From Hydrogenophilus thermoluteolus (GTDB lineage Bacteria > Pseudomonadota > Gammaproteobacteria > Burkholderiales > Rhodocyclaceae), in assembly GCF_003574215.1 (NCBI RefSeq), contig NZ_AP018558.1, forward strand, positions 344,001 to 408,000: 64,000 nt of DNA, written 5' to 3'. How positions within the stretch are numbered: the stretch's first letter is position 1; every line of letters starts with the position of its first letter. A program made the translations under genes and the position numbers. Positions 25,416 to 33,431 of this stretch are shown here, in pieces. The notes below the pieces were generated by a model, which searched no databases, had not been told where the DNA came from, and worked only from the letters and a program-made list of their open reading frames with translations.

Positions 25416-25781
25416 TCAATCCGCAGCGTTTGTCGCGGGTTCGTCGAGCCAGGCGCGCGCGGCGTCTTCATCGGTGAAGGTGCGGATCTCGGCATGGACG
25501 AAGAAGCGCTCGATCCAGGCGATCCACATGAGCCAATCGTCGTCGGTGAGAATCGCGATGCGGTCGAACGCGTCGGGGTGTGCGCGGGTGAATTTGAGCT
25601 CTTCCCACGCCACATCGATGGTGTAGGAGATCATCTGGCGCAGGTCGAGAAGGAGCCGAACCGGGCCGTGGAAGCGGTTCGCGTATTCGATCTGCTCTTC
25701 GAATGCACGAAAGTCGGCAAGGGTAAATTCGCCAAAGACAGTGGCTTCGACGCGATTGTCTCGGGTTTCGAGGGTGATCAT
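25416..25781 (-). CDS. SpoIIAA-like (STAS-fold) protein
   Basis: 121 residues. The whole protein matches the SpoIIAA-like family of small STAS-fold proteins: MITLETRDNRVEATVFGEFT, a central LLLDLRQM strand-loop, the acidic DRIAILTDD segment and the C-terminal EIRTFTDEDAARAWL, which closes the domain. The family is found across proteobacteria; the molecular function is unknown, and the phosphorylatable Ser of true anti-anti-sigma factors is not evident. An AAGGAG site lies 11 bases before the ATG. It is a single gene on the minus strand between the rhodanese remnant and the aceA terminator. Confidence 0.8.
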   Translation of the reverse strand: MITLETRDNRVEATVFGEFTLADFRAFEEQIEYANRFHGPVRLLLDLRQMISYTIDVAWEELKFTRAHPDAFDRIAILTDDDWLMWIAWIERFFVHAEIRTFTDEDAARAWLDEPATNAAD

Positions 25782-25874
25782 TGGGGTAAGGTCTCCTTGG
25801 TGTGGCCGTACTTGGTGGAAGGATACTGAGTTCGTGTCGATTTGTCCATCTGCGGCGCGCATTTCGCGCGGACA

Positions 25875-25905
25875 AGAAAAAGGGTAGCCACTTGGGCTAC
25901 CCAAC
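25875..25905 (-). terminator. Rho-independent terminator of aceA
   Basis: On the minus strand an 8-bp stem GGGTAGCC/GGCTACCC (25895-25902 with 25882-25889) is followed by TTTTTCTTG. A T-rich stretch (GTTTTTG) also follows on the plus strand, so it could work both ways. It lies about 70 bases after the aceA stop. Confidence 0.85.
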
Positions 25906-25971
25906 CGTTTTTGTCTCCCTCTGGCATGGGCGATGCAGGGATCGCGCCATGCCGTGCCTCTCACGGGCTGA

Positions 25972-27267
25972 TCAGTGGAACTGCTCTTCTTCGGTGGAAC
26001 CGGTGAGCGCGGTGACGCTCGACTGACCCCCTTGAATGACCGTGGTGACGTCGTCGAAGTAACCGGTACCCACTTCGGCTTGGTGGGCGACAAAGGTGTA
26101 ACCGCGTTCGCGGGCAGCGAATTCGGGTTCTTGCACTTTTTCGACGTAAGCGCTCATGCCGCGACGGGCGTAGTCGTACGCCAGGTCGAACATGTTGTAC
26201 CACATGCTGTGGACGCCGGCGAGCGTGATGAACTGGAACTTGTACCCCATCGCGCCGAGTTCGCGTTGGAATTTGGCGATCGTGGTGTCGTCGAGGTTCT
26301 TCTTCCAGTTGAACGACGGCGAGCAGTTGTACGCGAGCATCTTGCCCGGGAACTTGGCATGCACCGCTTCGGCGAATTGCTTCGCGAATTCGAGGTCGGG
26401 CGTACCGGTTTCGCACCAGACGAGGTCGGCGTACGGCGCGTAAGCGAGTGCGCGCGCCACTGCTTGCTCAAGCCCCTTCTTGGTGCGGTAGAACCCTTCG
26501 GCGGTGCGCTCGCCGGTGAGGAACGGTTTGTCGTATTCGTCGTGGTCCGAGGTGAGCAGGTCGGCGGCTTCGGCGTCGGTACGCGCAATCACCAGCGTGG
26601 GCACGCCGCAGACGTCCGCAGCGAGCCGCGCGGCGATCAGTTTCTGCACCGCTTCGGAGGTGGGGACGAGCACTTTCCCGCCCATGTGGCCGCACTTCTT
26701 GACGCTGGCGAGCTGGTCTTCGAAGTGTACACCGGCAGCACCTGCACGGATCATGGCTTTCATCAGTTCGAAGGCGTTGAGCACGCCACCGAAGCCCGCT
26801 TCGGCGTCGGCGACGATCGGGGCAAAATAGTCGATCCACCCTTCGTCACCTGGGTTGAGCCCTTTGGCCCATTGGATCTCGTCGGCACGTTTGAACGCGT
26901 TGTTGATGCGTTCGACGACCACCGGCACCGAGTTCACCGGGTAGAGCGACTGGTCGGGGTACATCGCGCGGTATTCGTTGTTGTCCGCGGCAACTTGCCA
27001 GCCGGAGAGGTAAATCGCTTTGATCCCGGCTTTGACCTGTTGCATGGCTTGGCCGCCGGTGAGCGCCCCGAGCGCGTTGATGTAGGGCTCAGTGTGGAGC
27101 AATTTCCAGAGTTTTTCTGCGCCCATGCGCGCGAAGGTGTATTCCGGTGTCACCGAACCGCGCAGACGCACGACGTCTTCGGCGGTGTAGGTGCGGGTGA
27201 TCCCTTTCCAGCGCGGGTTTTCGGCCCAATCTTTTTTGATCGCTTCGATCTGCTGTTGACGGTCCAT
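25972..27267 (-). CDS. aceA: Isocitrate lyase
   Basis: 431 residues. It splits isocitrate to glyoxylate and succinate, the first glyoxylate-shunt step, used on acetate or fatty acids. The catalytic loop KKCGHMGGKVLVPT has Cys192; the WQVAADNNEYRAMYPDQSLYP and GERTAEGFYRTKKGLEQ segments are typical of the shorter enterobacterial-type enzyme. The ATG at 27267 has an AGGACG site and matches homologues; 34 further codons are open but precede the promoter. Malate synthase is not adjacent. A convincing promoter and a palindromic site lie upstream. Confidence 0.97.
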   Translation of the reverse strand: MDRQQQIEAIKKDWAENPRWKGITRTYTAEDVVRLRGSVTPEYTFARMGAEKLWKLLHTEPYINALGALTGGQAMQQVKAGIKAIYLSGWQVAADNNEYRAMYPDQSLYPVNSVPVVVERINNAFKRADEIQWAKGLNPGDEGWIDYFAPIVADAEAGFGGVLNAFELMKAMIRAGAAGVHFEDQLASVKKCGHMGGKVLVPTSEAVQKLIAARLAADVCGVPTLVIARTDAEAADLLTSDHDEYDKPFLTGERTAEGFYRTKKGLEQAVARALAYAPYADLVWCETGTPDLEFAKQFAEAVHAKFPGKMLAYNCSPSFNWKKNLDDTTIAKFQRELGAMGYKFQFITLAGVHSMWYNMFDLAYDYARRGMSAYVEKVQEPEFAARERGYTFVAHQAEVGTGYFDDVTTVIQGGQSSVTALTGSTEEEQFH

Positions 27268-27313
27268 GATTGCGTCCTTTCGGTTACGAATGTGCCAAGT
27301 GGCGACGGGATTG

Positions 27314-27342
27314 ATGATACCGTGCTTGCTGCGCCGCGTCAA
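27314..27342 (-). promoter_or_regulatory. aceA promoter
   Basis: On the minus strand TTGACG (27342-27337), a 17-base spacer and TATCAT (27319-27314). The predicted start near 27307 gives a leader of about 40 bases to the aceA ATG at 27267. Confidence 0.8.
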
Positions 27343-27345
27343 GTA

Positions 27346-27357
27346 TCTTATATAAGA
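27346..27357. promoter_or_regulatory. Palindromic operator candidate upstream of aceA
   Basis: TCTTATATAAGA is a perfect 12-bp palindrome placed three bases upstream of the aceA -35 box in an otherwise GC-rich genome. Its position suits activator binding or repression by a dimeric regulator. The regulator is not identifiable from this window. Confidence 0.6.
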
Positions 27358-27402
27358 CATAAGAGACAAAAACGCGCGAAGTCGAGAACGTGTGCGGCTG
27401 GG

Positions 27403-29022
27403 TCAGGTATGTGGCGTTTTTTGCGGTGTGAGGGGTGGGGGTGTGCGCGTGATGCCTTTGCGTAGTTGTTGCAGACCACGGTGGATCGCGCTTGCTGCGC
27501 GCAGTTGCGCGTCCATTGCGGCGATGGAGAGTGCACCACGGCTTCCGGCGGCAAGGAGCGCCGCTTTGAGGTCTTGGTAGGCCGCTTCCATCGTGTCGTC
27601 GTCGGATTTCCCCACAGTGGCTGCATCGTGGGGGGCATTGCGGGCGGTGGGGAGCAGCGCCAGCGCCGCGGTGCGAAAGCGTTCCCATGCGGCCATCACG
27701 GACGGGTCGCGTTCGTCGTATTCGCCCCAAGCGTGCGCACCCTCTTCGGCAAACCGCGCCGCGCTTTCATAGTAGCGAGCCACACGCAAGAGCCGTTCGC
27801 TGGTGTCGATCAATTGCGGTGTGAGCGTTCCTTGGTTCATTGCGGCGATGAAGCGGGCGATTGCGTGGGTGAGGGTTCGCACCGCATGGACCGCGGTTGG
27901 GTCGGGTACGGTTCCGACGATCGCCCGTTCGAGGATCGCTGAGGCCATGTCGCGCAGACGCACCAGTTCGTGTTGGAGCGCAGAGAGTGCCAGGTCAGGG
28001 ATGGTGACGAGCGTGTGGTCGAGGTAGCGGGGTTGCGCTTCGTCTTCTTCGCGCGTACGGAAGTGACGTTGCAGCCAAGCGGCCATCGGGTTGGCGAGTG
28101 GCCAGATCAGAACGACACCCAGGACGTTGAACAGGGTGTGGAATAGCGCGATCGCGATCGCAGGGTCGCGTTCGGCTCCGCTCCACGCAGTGAGCGCGGT
28201 GGTCACGGTAACCAGGGCAGGGAGGATGAGGAATGCGACTACTGCGGTAAGGGTGTTGAAGAGGATGTGGGCGGCTGCGGCGCGTTTGGCGTTCGCCGTT
28301 GCGCCGATTGCGGCCAGGAAGGCTTTGACGCTGGTGCCGAGGTTCGCGCCGATCACCATCGCCGCTGCGCTCGAGAGGTCGATGAGGCCGCTGTGGATTG
28401 CAGTGAGGATGAGCGCCGTAGCAGCGCTCGAGGAGAAGAGCAGGACGGTGAGCAGAAACCCAGCGCCGGTTTGCGCCAACCGCAGGAGCGGCCCGTCGCC
28501 GATGGGAAGGGTCACGTGCGCAGCGGCACCCCCCAAACCGCTCTTGAGAAGATCGATCGCGGTGATCAGCAGACCGAAGCCGGCCAATGCCAACCCAAGC
28601 GCGCCGCGGCGGGTGTTCTTGCCGGTCAGGTGGAAAAACGCGCCGATTGCAACAAGCGGCAACGCCCACGATTCGAGCGCCCACTCGAAGCCGACCAAGG
28701 TGACGAGCCAGCCGGTGACGGTCGTTCCGATGTTGGCGCCAAAGATGACCCACAGGGATTGGTGGAGGGTGAGCAGGCCAGCATTGACGAAACCGATCGT
28801 GGCAAAAGTAACGAGTGACGACGATTGGACGAGCGCGGTGATGAGGATGCCGGTACCAAGCCCACGCCACCGGGTATCGGTTGCACGACTGAGCAGGCGC
28901 TGGAGGTTGGGACCTGCGGCCAGGCGAAGGCCGTCGGTGAGGAGCTCGAGACCCAGCAAGAAAAAGCCCAACCCGCCAGCAAGCGCGAGCCAAGGGGCGG
29001 AGGGGGTCGCCAGTTCGGTCAA
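27403..29022 (-). CDS. Na/Pi cotransporter family protein (NptA-like) with PhoU-like C-terminus
   Basis: 539 residues. The N-terminal about 330 residues form two Na_Pi_cotrans repeats with roughly eight to ten membrane segments and the paired QSSS/SSSA signatures (ALVQSSSLVTFATIG and LLFSSSAATALILTAIHSG). The C-terminal about 200 residues are a cytoplasmic helical region with PhoU-like heptads, probably regulatory. The family imports phosphate with sodium; in bacteria some members act as exporters or regulators, so the direction here is not certain. It follows rraA by 27 bases on the same strand. No phosphate-regulon genes are nearby. Confidence 0.87.
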   Translation of the reverse strand: MTELATPSAPWLALAGGLGFFLLGLELLTDGLRLAAGPNLQRLLSRATDTRWRGLGTGILITALVQSSSLVTFATIGFVNAGLLTLHQSLWVIFGANIGTTVTGWLVTLVGFEWALESWALPLVAIGAFFHLTGKNTRRGALGLALAGFGLLITAIDLLKSGLGGAAAHVTLPIGDGPLLRLAQTGAGFLLTVLLFSSSAATALILTAIHSGLIDLSSAAAMVIGANLGTSVKAFLAAIGATANAKRAAAAHILFNTLTAVVAFLILPALVTVTTALTAWSGAERDPAIAIALFHTLFNVLGVVLIWPLANPMAAWLQRHFRTREEDEAQPRYLDHTLVTIPDLALSALQHELVRLRDMASAILERAIVGTVPDPTAVHAVRTLTHAIARFIAAMNQGTLTPQLIDTSERLLRVARYYESAARFAEEGAHAWGEYDERDPSVMAAWERFRTAALALLPTARNAPHDAATVGKSDDDTMEAAYQDLKAALLAAGSRGALSIAAMDAQLRAASAIHRGLQQLRKGITRTPPPLTPQKTPHT

Positions 29023-29049
29023 GGGCGGCTGTGCCCCGTTTTTCTGGGA

Positions 29050-29529
29050 TCAGAGGAGCGGGCGCGGCGCGACGATCACGCCGTCTTCGTCGGCATAGAC
29101 AAAGTGTCCGGGCGTGAAGGTGACCCCGCCAAAGGTGACGGGAATGTCGCGTTGTCCCTCGCCCCGTTTCACGGTTTTGAGGGGAATCGTGCCCATGGCC
29201 CAGACGCCGAGGGGCAGCTGTCCGATGGCGCGGGAATCGCGGATCGCGCCATAGACGATCACGCCTGCCCAGCCATTTTGGACCGCCAGTTCCGCGAGCT
29301 GATCGCCCAGGAGCGCGCGGCGCAGGCTGCCGCCGCCGTCGATCACGAGCACTGCCCCTTCGCCCGGGGTTGCCAGCGTTTCCCGCACGAGCGCGTTGTC
29401 TTCGAAGATTTTGAGGGTACGGATCGGGCCGCCCGCGCAGCGCGCGCCGCCGTAGGAGCGCAGGATTGGCGCAAGTACCTGGAGTTCGCTTTCGAAGGCG
29501 TCACAGAGGTCGGTGGTTTGAAAGGTCAT
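29050..29529 (-). CDS. rraA: RraA-family protein (RNase E regulator / HMG aldolase-like)
   Basis: 159 residues. Trimeric RraA-fold proteins; the enterobacterial RraA inhibits RNase E, while close relatives are 4-hydroxy-4-methyl-2-oxoglutarate aldolases. Conserved features are TTDLCDAF at the start, the GGSLRRALLGDQLAELA block and GWAGVIVYGAIRDSRAI, which contains the Gly-x-x-Arg-Asp residues used by the aldolases for metal/substrate binding. The two activities cannot be separated from sequence. The start is 7 bases after the clpA stop, so it is co-transcribed with clpSA. An RNase E gene lies 7 kb away. Confidence 0.9.
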   Translation of the reverse strand: MTFQTTDLCDAFESELQVLAPILRSYGGARCAGGPIRTLKIFEDNALVRETLATPGEGAVLVIDGGGSLRRALLGDQLAELAVQNGWAGVIVYGAIRDSRAIGQLPLGVWAMGTIPLKTVKRGEGQRDIPVTFGGVTFTPGHFVYADEDGVIVAPRPLL

Positions 29530-29536
29530 CGCTGCG

Positions 29537-31861
29537 TCATCCTTCGGCTTCGACGACAGGGAGGTGATCGGAAGTTTCGCCGTCTTCCGGGAAGCGAAGC
29601 ACCACCTTTTCGTGGTCGTCGATGTCGATCGTCACTTCGCCACCGTGAGCCAGACGGCCAAAGAGGAGTTCGTCTGCGAGCGCTGCGCGGATCGTCTCTT
29701 GAATGAGGCGCGCCATCGGGCGTGCGCCCATCACCGGATCGAACCCTTTTGCAGCCAGCCACGCTTTGAGTTCGTCGGTGAAGTGGGCTTCGACCCGTTT
29801 TTCTTGGAGTTGCGCTTCGAGCTGCAGGAGGAATTTGTCGACGACGCGCGCGATCACGTCGGGTGTGAGCGGTTTGAACGAGACGATCGCGTCGAGCCGG
29901 TTGCGGAACTCAGGGGTGAAGACGCGCTTGAGTTCGGCCATCTCGTCGCCCGCTTCGCGCTTCGCGGTGAAGCCAATCGCGCTTCTTTGCATCGTTTCCG
30001 CGCCCGCGTTGGTGGTCATGATGAGGATCGTGTGGCGGAAATCGGTGCTACGGCCGTTGGCGTCGGTGAGCGTTCCGTGGTCCATCACCTGCAAAAGGAG
30101 GTTGAAGACGTCCGGGTGCGCTTTTTCGATTTCGTCAAGCAGGAGCACACAGTGGGGTTTTTTCATCACCGCTTCGGTCAAAAGCCCCCCTTCTTCGTAG
30201 CCGACGTAACCCGGTGGCGCACCGATGAGGCGGCTTACGGTGTGGCGCTCCATGTATTCGGACATGTCGAAGCGCACGAGGTCGATCCCGAGGGTAAAGG
30301 CGAGCTGGCGCGCCACTTCGGTTTTGCCGACACCCGTTGGCCCGGAGAAGAGGAACGAGCCGATGGGTTTGTTGGGGTTGCCGAGTCCGGCGCGGTTGAG
30401 TTTGATCGCGCGTACGAGCTGTTCGATCGCTTCGTCCTGCCCGAACACCACCTGTTTGAGGTCGCGTTCGAGGGTGGCGAGCTTTTGCCGGTCGTCGCGC
30501 GCCACGGCGCGGGGTGCGATGCGCGCGAGTTTGGCGACCACCGCTTCGATTTCCGCTTTACCGATCGTCTTTTTCTGTTTGCCTTTGGGGAGCACTTTTT
30601 GCGCGGCACCTGCTTCGTCGATCACGTCGATCGCTTTGTCGGGGAGTTGCCGGTCGGTGATGTAGCGCGCGGAAAGTTCCGCAGCGGCTTGCAGTGCAGC
30701 GGCGGTGTATTTGACGCCGTGGTGCGCTTCGAAGCGTTCTTTGAGCCCTTTGAGGATCGCGACCGTGTCGGCAACCGACGGTTCGGTGACGTCGATTTTT
30801 TGGAAGCGGCGCGAGAGCGCGTGGTCTTTGGCGAAGATCTGACGGTATTCGTTGTAGGTGGTAGCGCCGATACAGCGCAGTTGCCCCTTCGCAAGCGCCG
30901 GTTTCAAGAGGTTCGACGCGTCGAGGTTGCCGCCCGATGCGGCACCGGCACCGATCAGCGTATGGATTTCGTCGATGAAGAGGATTGCCCCCTCTTGTTC
31001 CTGCAATGCTTTGAGGACGTTTTTCAGCCGCTGTTCGAAGTCGCCGCGGTATTTGGTCCCCGCAAGCAGGGTTCCGAGGTCGAGCGCATAGACGGTGGCG
31101 TTCGCGAGCACTTCGGGGACTTCGCCGTCGACGATCCGTTTCGCGAGCCCTTCGGCGATCGCGGTCTTGCCAACGCCCGCTTCGCCCACGAGCAGCGGGT
31201 TGTTCTTGCGGCGGCGGCAGAGGGTTTGTACGACCCGTTCGAGTTCCGCGTCGCGACCGATGAGGGGGTCGATCTTGCCCTCTTTTGCGAGTTGGTTGAG
31301 GTTGAGGGTGAATTGTTCGAGCGCCGCGGCACCATTTGCGGGACGCTGTTCGTCGTCGTCGTCGCTCGCGGCCGGGTTGTTCCTTTGCGCACCCGCTTTG
31401 TTGCGGAGGTTCTGCTGTTGCGCGACCCGTTCGGGGGCGACGCCATGCGCGAGGTAATTGGTGATGTCGAGGCGGGTGATTTTGTGCCGCTGCAACAAGA
31501 AGAGCGCGTGCGAATCTTTTTCGCCGAAGATCGCAACGAGCACCGCTGCGCCGGTGACGTCCGATTTTCCGGCCGACTGGACGCTGAGGATCGCCCGCTG
31601 GACGACGCGTTGGAAACCCAGGGTGGGTTGGGTGTCGAAATCGCCCTCACCGGGAACGCGCGGGACGTGGGTGTCGATGAATTGCTGCAGATCGCGGCGC
31701 AGCCCGTCGATGTTGGCGCCGACCGCGCGCAGCGCGTCCGAAGCCGAGGGGTTGTCGAGCAGCCCAAGCAACAGGTGCTCTACGGTCACATATTCGTGGC
31801 GCATCTGCCGCGCTTGGGCAAAGATCATGTGCAGAGTGACTTCGAGCTCCGGGGCGATCAT
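29537..31861 (-). CDS. clpA: ATP-dependent Clp protease ATP-binding subunit ClpA
   Basis: 774 residues. ClpA is the double-ring AAA+ unfoldase that feeds N-degron and other substrates to ClpP. The N-terminal Clp-N repeats (residues 1-145) are the ClpS docking site. Walker A motifs are GEAGVGKTAIAEG and GPTGVGKTEVARQ, and an IGF loop (RSAIGFTAKR) is the ClpP-contact motif. A short Asp/Gln/Glu-rich linker joins the N-domain to the first ring. It starts 2 bases after clpS, as in the standard clpS-clpA pair. clpP is not in the window. Confidence 0.97.
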   Translation of the reverse strand: MIAPELEVTLHMIFAQARQMRHEYVTVEHLLLGLLDNPSASDALRAVGANIDGLRRDLQQFIDTHVPRVPGEGDFDTQPTLGFQRVVQRAILSVQSAGKSDVTGAAVLVAIFGEKDSHALFLLQRHKITRLDITNYLAHGVAPERVAQQQNLRNKAGAQRNNPAASDDDDEQRPANGAAALEQFTLNLNQLAKEGKIDPLIGRDAELERVVQTLCRRRKNNPLLVGEAGVGKTAIAEGLAKRIVDGEVPEVLANATVYALDLGTLLAGTKYRGDFEQRLKNVLKALQEQEGAILFIDEIHTLIGAGAASGGNLDASNLLKPALAKGQLRCIGATTYNEYRQIFAKDHALSRRFQKIDVTEPSVADTVAILKGLKERFEAHHGVKYTAAALQAAAELSARYITDRQLPDKAIDVIDEAGAAQKVLPKGKQKKTIGKAEIEAVVAKLARIAPRAVARDDRQKLATLERDLKQVVFGQDEAIEQLVRAIKLNRAGLGNPNKPIGSFLFSGPTGVGKTEVARQLAFTLGIDLVRFDMSEYMERHTVSRLIGAPPGYVGYEEGGLLTEAVMKKPHCVLLLDEIEKAHPDVFNLLLQVMDHGTLTDANGRSTDFRHTILIMTTNAGAETMQRSAIGFTAKREAGDEMAELKRVFTPEFRNRLDAIVSFKPLTPDVIARVVDKFLLQLEAQLQEKRVEAHFTDELKAWLAAKGFDPVMGARPMARLIQETIRAALADELLFGRLAHGGEVTIDIDDHEKVVLRFPEDGETSDHLPVVEAEG

Positions 31862-31863
31862 CG

Positions 31864-32181
31864 CTAGGCTTCCTCCATGGTGCAGGCCAATGGATGGCCG
31901 TTCTTGCGGGCGAACTCGGTGACTTGCGCCACTTTGGTGGCGGCGATGTCTTTCGGGTAGACCCCGCAGACGGCCATCCCTTCATGGTGGACTTTGAGCA
32001 TGATTGCGACTGCGCGTTCCGTGTTCATGTGAAAAAAACGCTGCAGCACTTCCACCACGAAGTCCATTGGCGTGAAATCGTCGTTGAGCAGCAGCACCTT
32101 GAAGAGCGGCGGCGGCTTGAGTTCGGTTTCCGCCGCCTGCGGTTCAATGTGCTCGACCGGTTGCACGCTCATGGAGGTCAT
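31864..32181 (-). CDS. clpS: ClpS, N-degron adaptor for ClpAP
   Basis: 105 residues. ClpS recognises bulky N-terminal residues and hands substrates to ClpA. The binding-pocket segment VLLLNDDFTPMDFVVEVL and the KVHHEGMAVCGVYPKDIA block are complete. About 20 flexible N-terminal residues precede the fold, including the part that engages ClpA. It lies 15 bases after the aminotransferase gene and 2 before clpA. Confidence 0.97.
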   Translation of the reverse strand: MTSMSVQPVEHIEPQAAETELKPPPLFKVLLLNDDFTPMDFVVEVLQRFFHMNTERAVAIMLKVHHEGMAVCGVYPKDIAATKVAQVTEFARKNGHPLACTMEEA

Positions 32182-32196
32182 TCTAGCGAGTCGCGA

Positions 32197-33399
32197 TCAG
32201 CCGCGCAACACCGCTGCGATCGCATCGGCAACGGTATCGAGGTTGTGGCTGTTGAGCGCAGCGACACAGATCCGCCCCGAGCGCACCGCATAGATGCCGA
32301 AGTCGCGCTGGAGCCGTTCGACCTGTTCCGGCGTGAGGCCGGTGTAGGAGAACATCCCGCGCTGCGCGGTGACGAAGGTGAAGTCGCGCCCAGGAACCGC
32401 GGCTTCGAGGCGCGCGCGCAGCCCTTGCCGCATCGCTCGGATGCGGTCGCGCATGCCCGCGAGTTCCGTCTCCCACTGCTGGCGCAGCGCAGAGTCGGCG
32501 AGCACCGTGGCGACCAACGCGGCCCCATGGGTCGGCGGGTTGGAGTAGTTGGTGCGGATCACCCGTTTGAGTTGCGAAAGGACCCGCGCGGCTTCGTCGG
32601 CGGTGGTGGTGACGATCGAAAGGGCGCCCACCCGTTCGCCGTAGAGCGAGAAGTTCTTCGAAAACGAGCTCGAAATCAAGACAGGAATCCCGGCATCGCA
32701 GAAGCGGCGCACGGCAACCGCGTCGGCGTCGATCCCTTCGGCGAAGCCTTGGTAGGCCATGTCGAGGAAGGGAACGAGCGCTTTGGCTCGACAGACTTCG
32801 ACGACCGTTTGCCATTGCGCTTCGGTGAGATCGGCGCCGGTGGGGTTGTGGCAGCAGGCATGGAGCACGATGATGCTGTGGGCCGGTGCGGCTTCGAGAT
32901 CGGCAATCATGCCCGCGAAATCGACGCCGCCTGTTTGGGCATCGAAATAGCGGTACTCACGAACAGAGAAACCCGCTGCTTCGAAGATGCCGCGGTGGTT
33001 TTCCCACGACGGGGCGGAGATATAGACCGAAGCGTCGGGGACGATCCGCTTGAGAAGGTCGGCGCCGATACGCAGCGCCCCGGTGCCGCCAAGCCCTTGC
33101 GCGGTGACGACCCGTTTTTCTGCCAAGAGGGGGGATTGGGGGCCGAAGAGCAGGTGCTGCACCGCAGTGGTGTAGTGCGCTGGCCCTTCGATCGGCTGGT
33201 AGCCGCGTGGTTTCGGGTTTGCCGCCATCGCGGTTTCCGCTTCGCGCACGCACGCCAACAACGGAATTTTCCCGTTGTCGTCGTAGTAGACCCCAACGCC
33301 CAAGTTCACTTTGTTCGAGCGCGGGTCGGCAGCGTAGGCTTCGTTGAGACCCAGGATCGGGTCGCGCGGCGCAAGCGGGACATTGGCAAAGAGTGACAT
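32197..33399 (-). CDS. Aromatic/aspartate aminotransferase, class I PLP-dependent
   Basis: 400 residues. It matches the AspC/TyrB group, which transfers amino groups between aspartate or aromatic amino acids and 2-oxoglutarate. The PLP lysine is in SSSFSKNFSLYGERVGALS, and VGVYYDDNGKIPLL, HACCHNPTGADLT and FDFGIYAVRSGRICVA-like blocks are present. Sequence alone does not separate aspartate from tyrosine specificity. A GGAGAA site precedes ATG 33399. It is divergent from uvrB with 32 bases between the starts and appears to head the run aminotransferase-clpS-clpA-rraA-nptA. Confidence 0.92.
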   Translation of the reverse strand: MSLFANVPLAPRDPILGLNEAYAADPRSNKVNLGVGVYYDDNGKIPLLACVREAETAMAANPKPRGYQPIEGPAHYTTAVQHLLFGPQSPLLAEKRVVTAQGLGGTGALRIGADLLKRIVPDASVYISAPSWENHRGIFEAAGFSVREYRYFDAQTGGVDFAGMIADLEAAPAHSIIVLHACCHNPTGADLTEAQWQTVVEVCRAKALVPFLDMAYQGFAEGIDADAVAVRRFCDAGIPVLISSSFSKNFSLYGERVGALSIVTTTADEAARVLSQLKRVIRTNYSNPPTHGAALVATVLADSALRQQWETELAGMRDRIRAMRQGLRARLEAAVPGRDFTFVTAQRGMFSYTGLTPEQVERLQRDFGIYAVRSGRICVAALNSHNLDTVADAIAAVLRG

Positions 33400-33431
33400 C
33401 GCGGTTCTCCAACTTTTGCGATAATGAGGGA

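Noticed and set aside
25975..27465. 496-codon plus-strand frame antisense to aceA
   Set aside because: Same antisense artefact; it runs through the aceA promoter and has no start signal.
29564..31867. 767-codon open frame on the plus strand antisense to clpA
   Set aside because: Mirror of the GC-biased clpA coding frame; composition (Arg, Val, Phe, Asp) matches other antisense frames and no domain is recognisable.
33385..33425. Promoter for uvrB with GATAAT as -10
   Set aside because: No acceptable -35 at 16-18 bases; TTGGCA lies too far upstream, so only the hexamer is noted in the uvrB entry.
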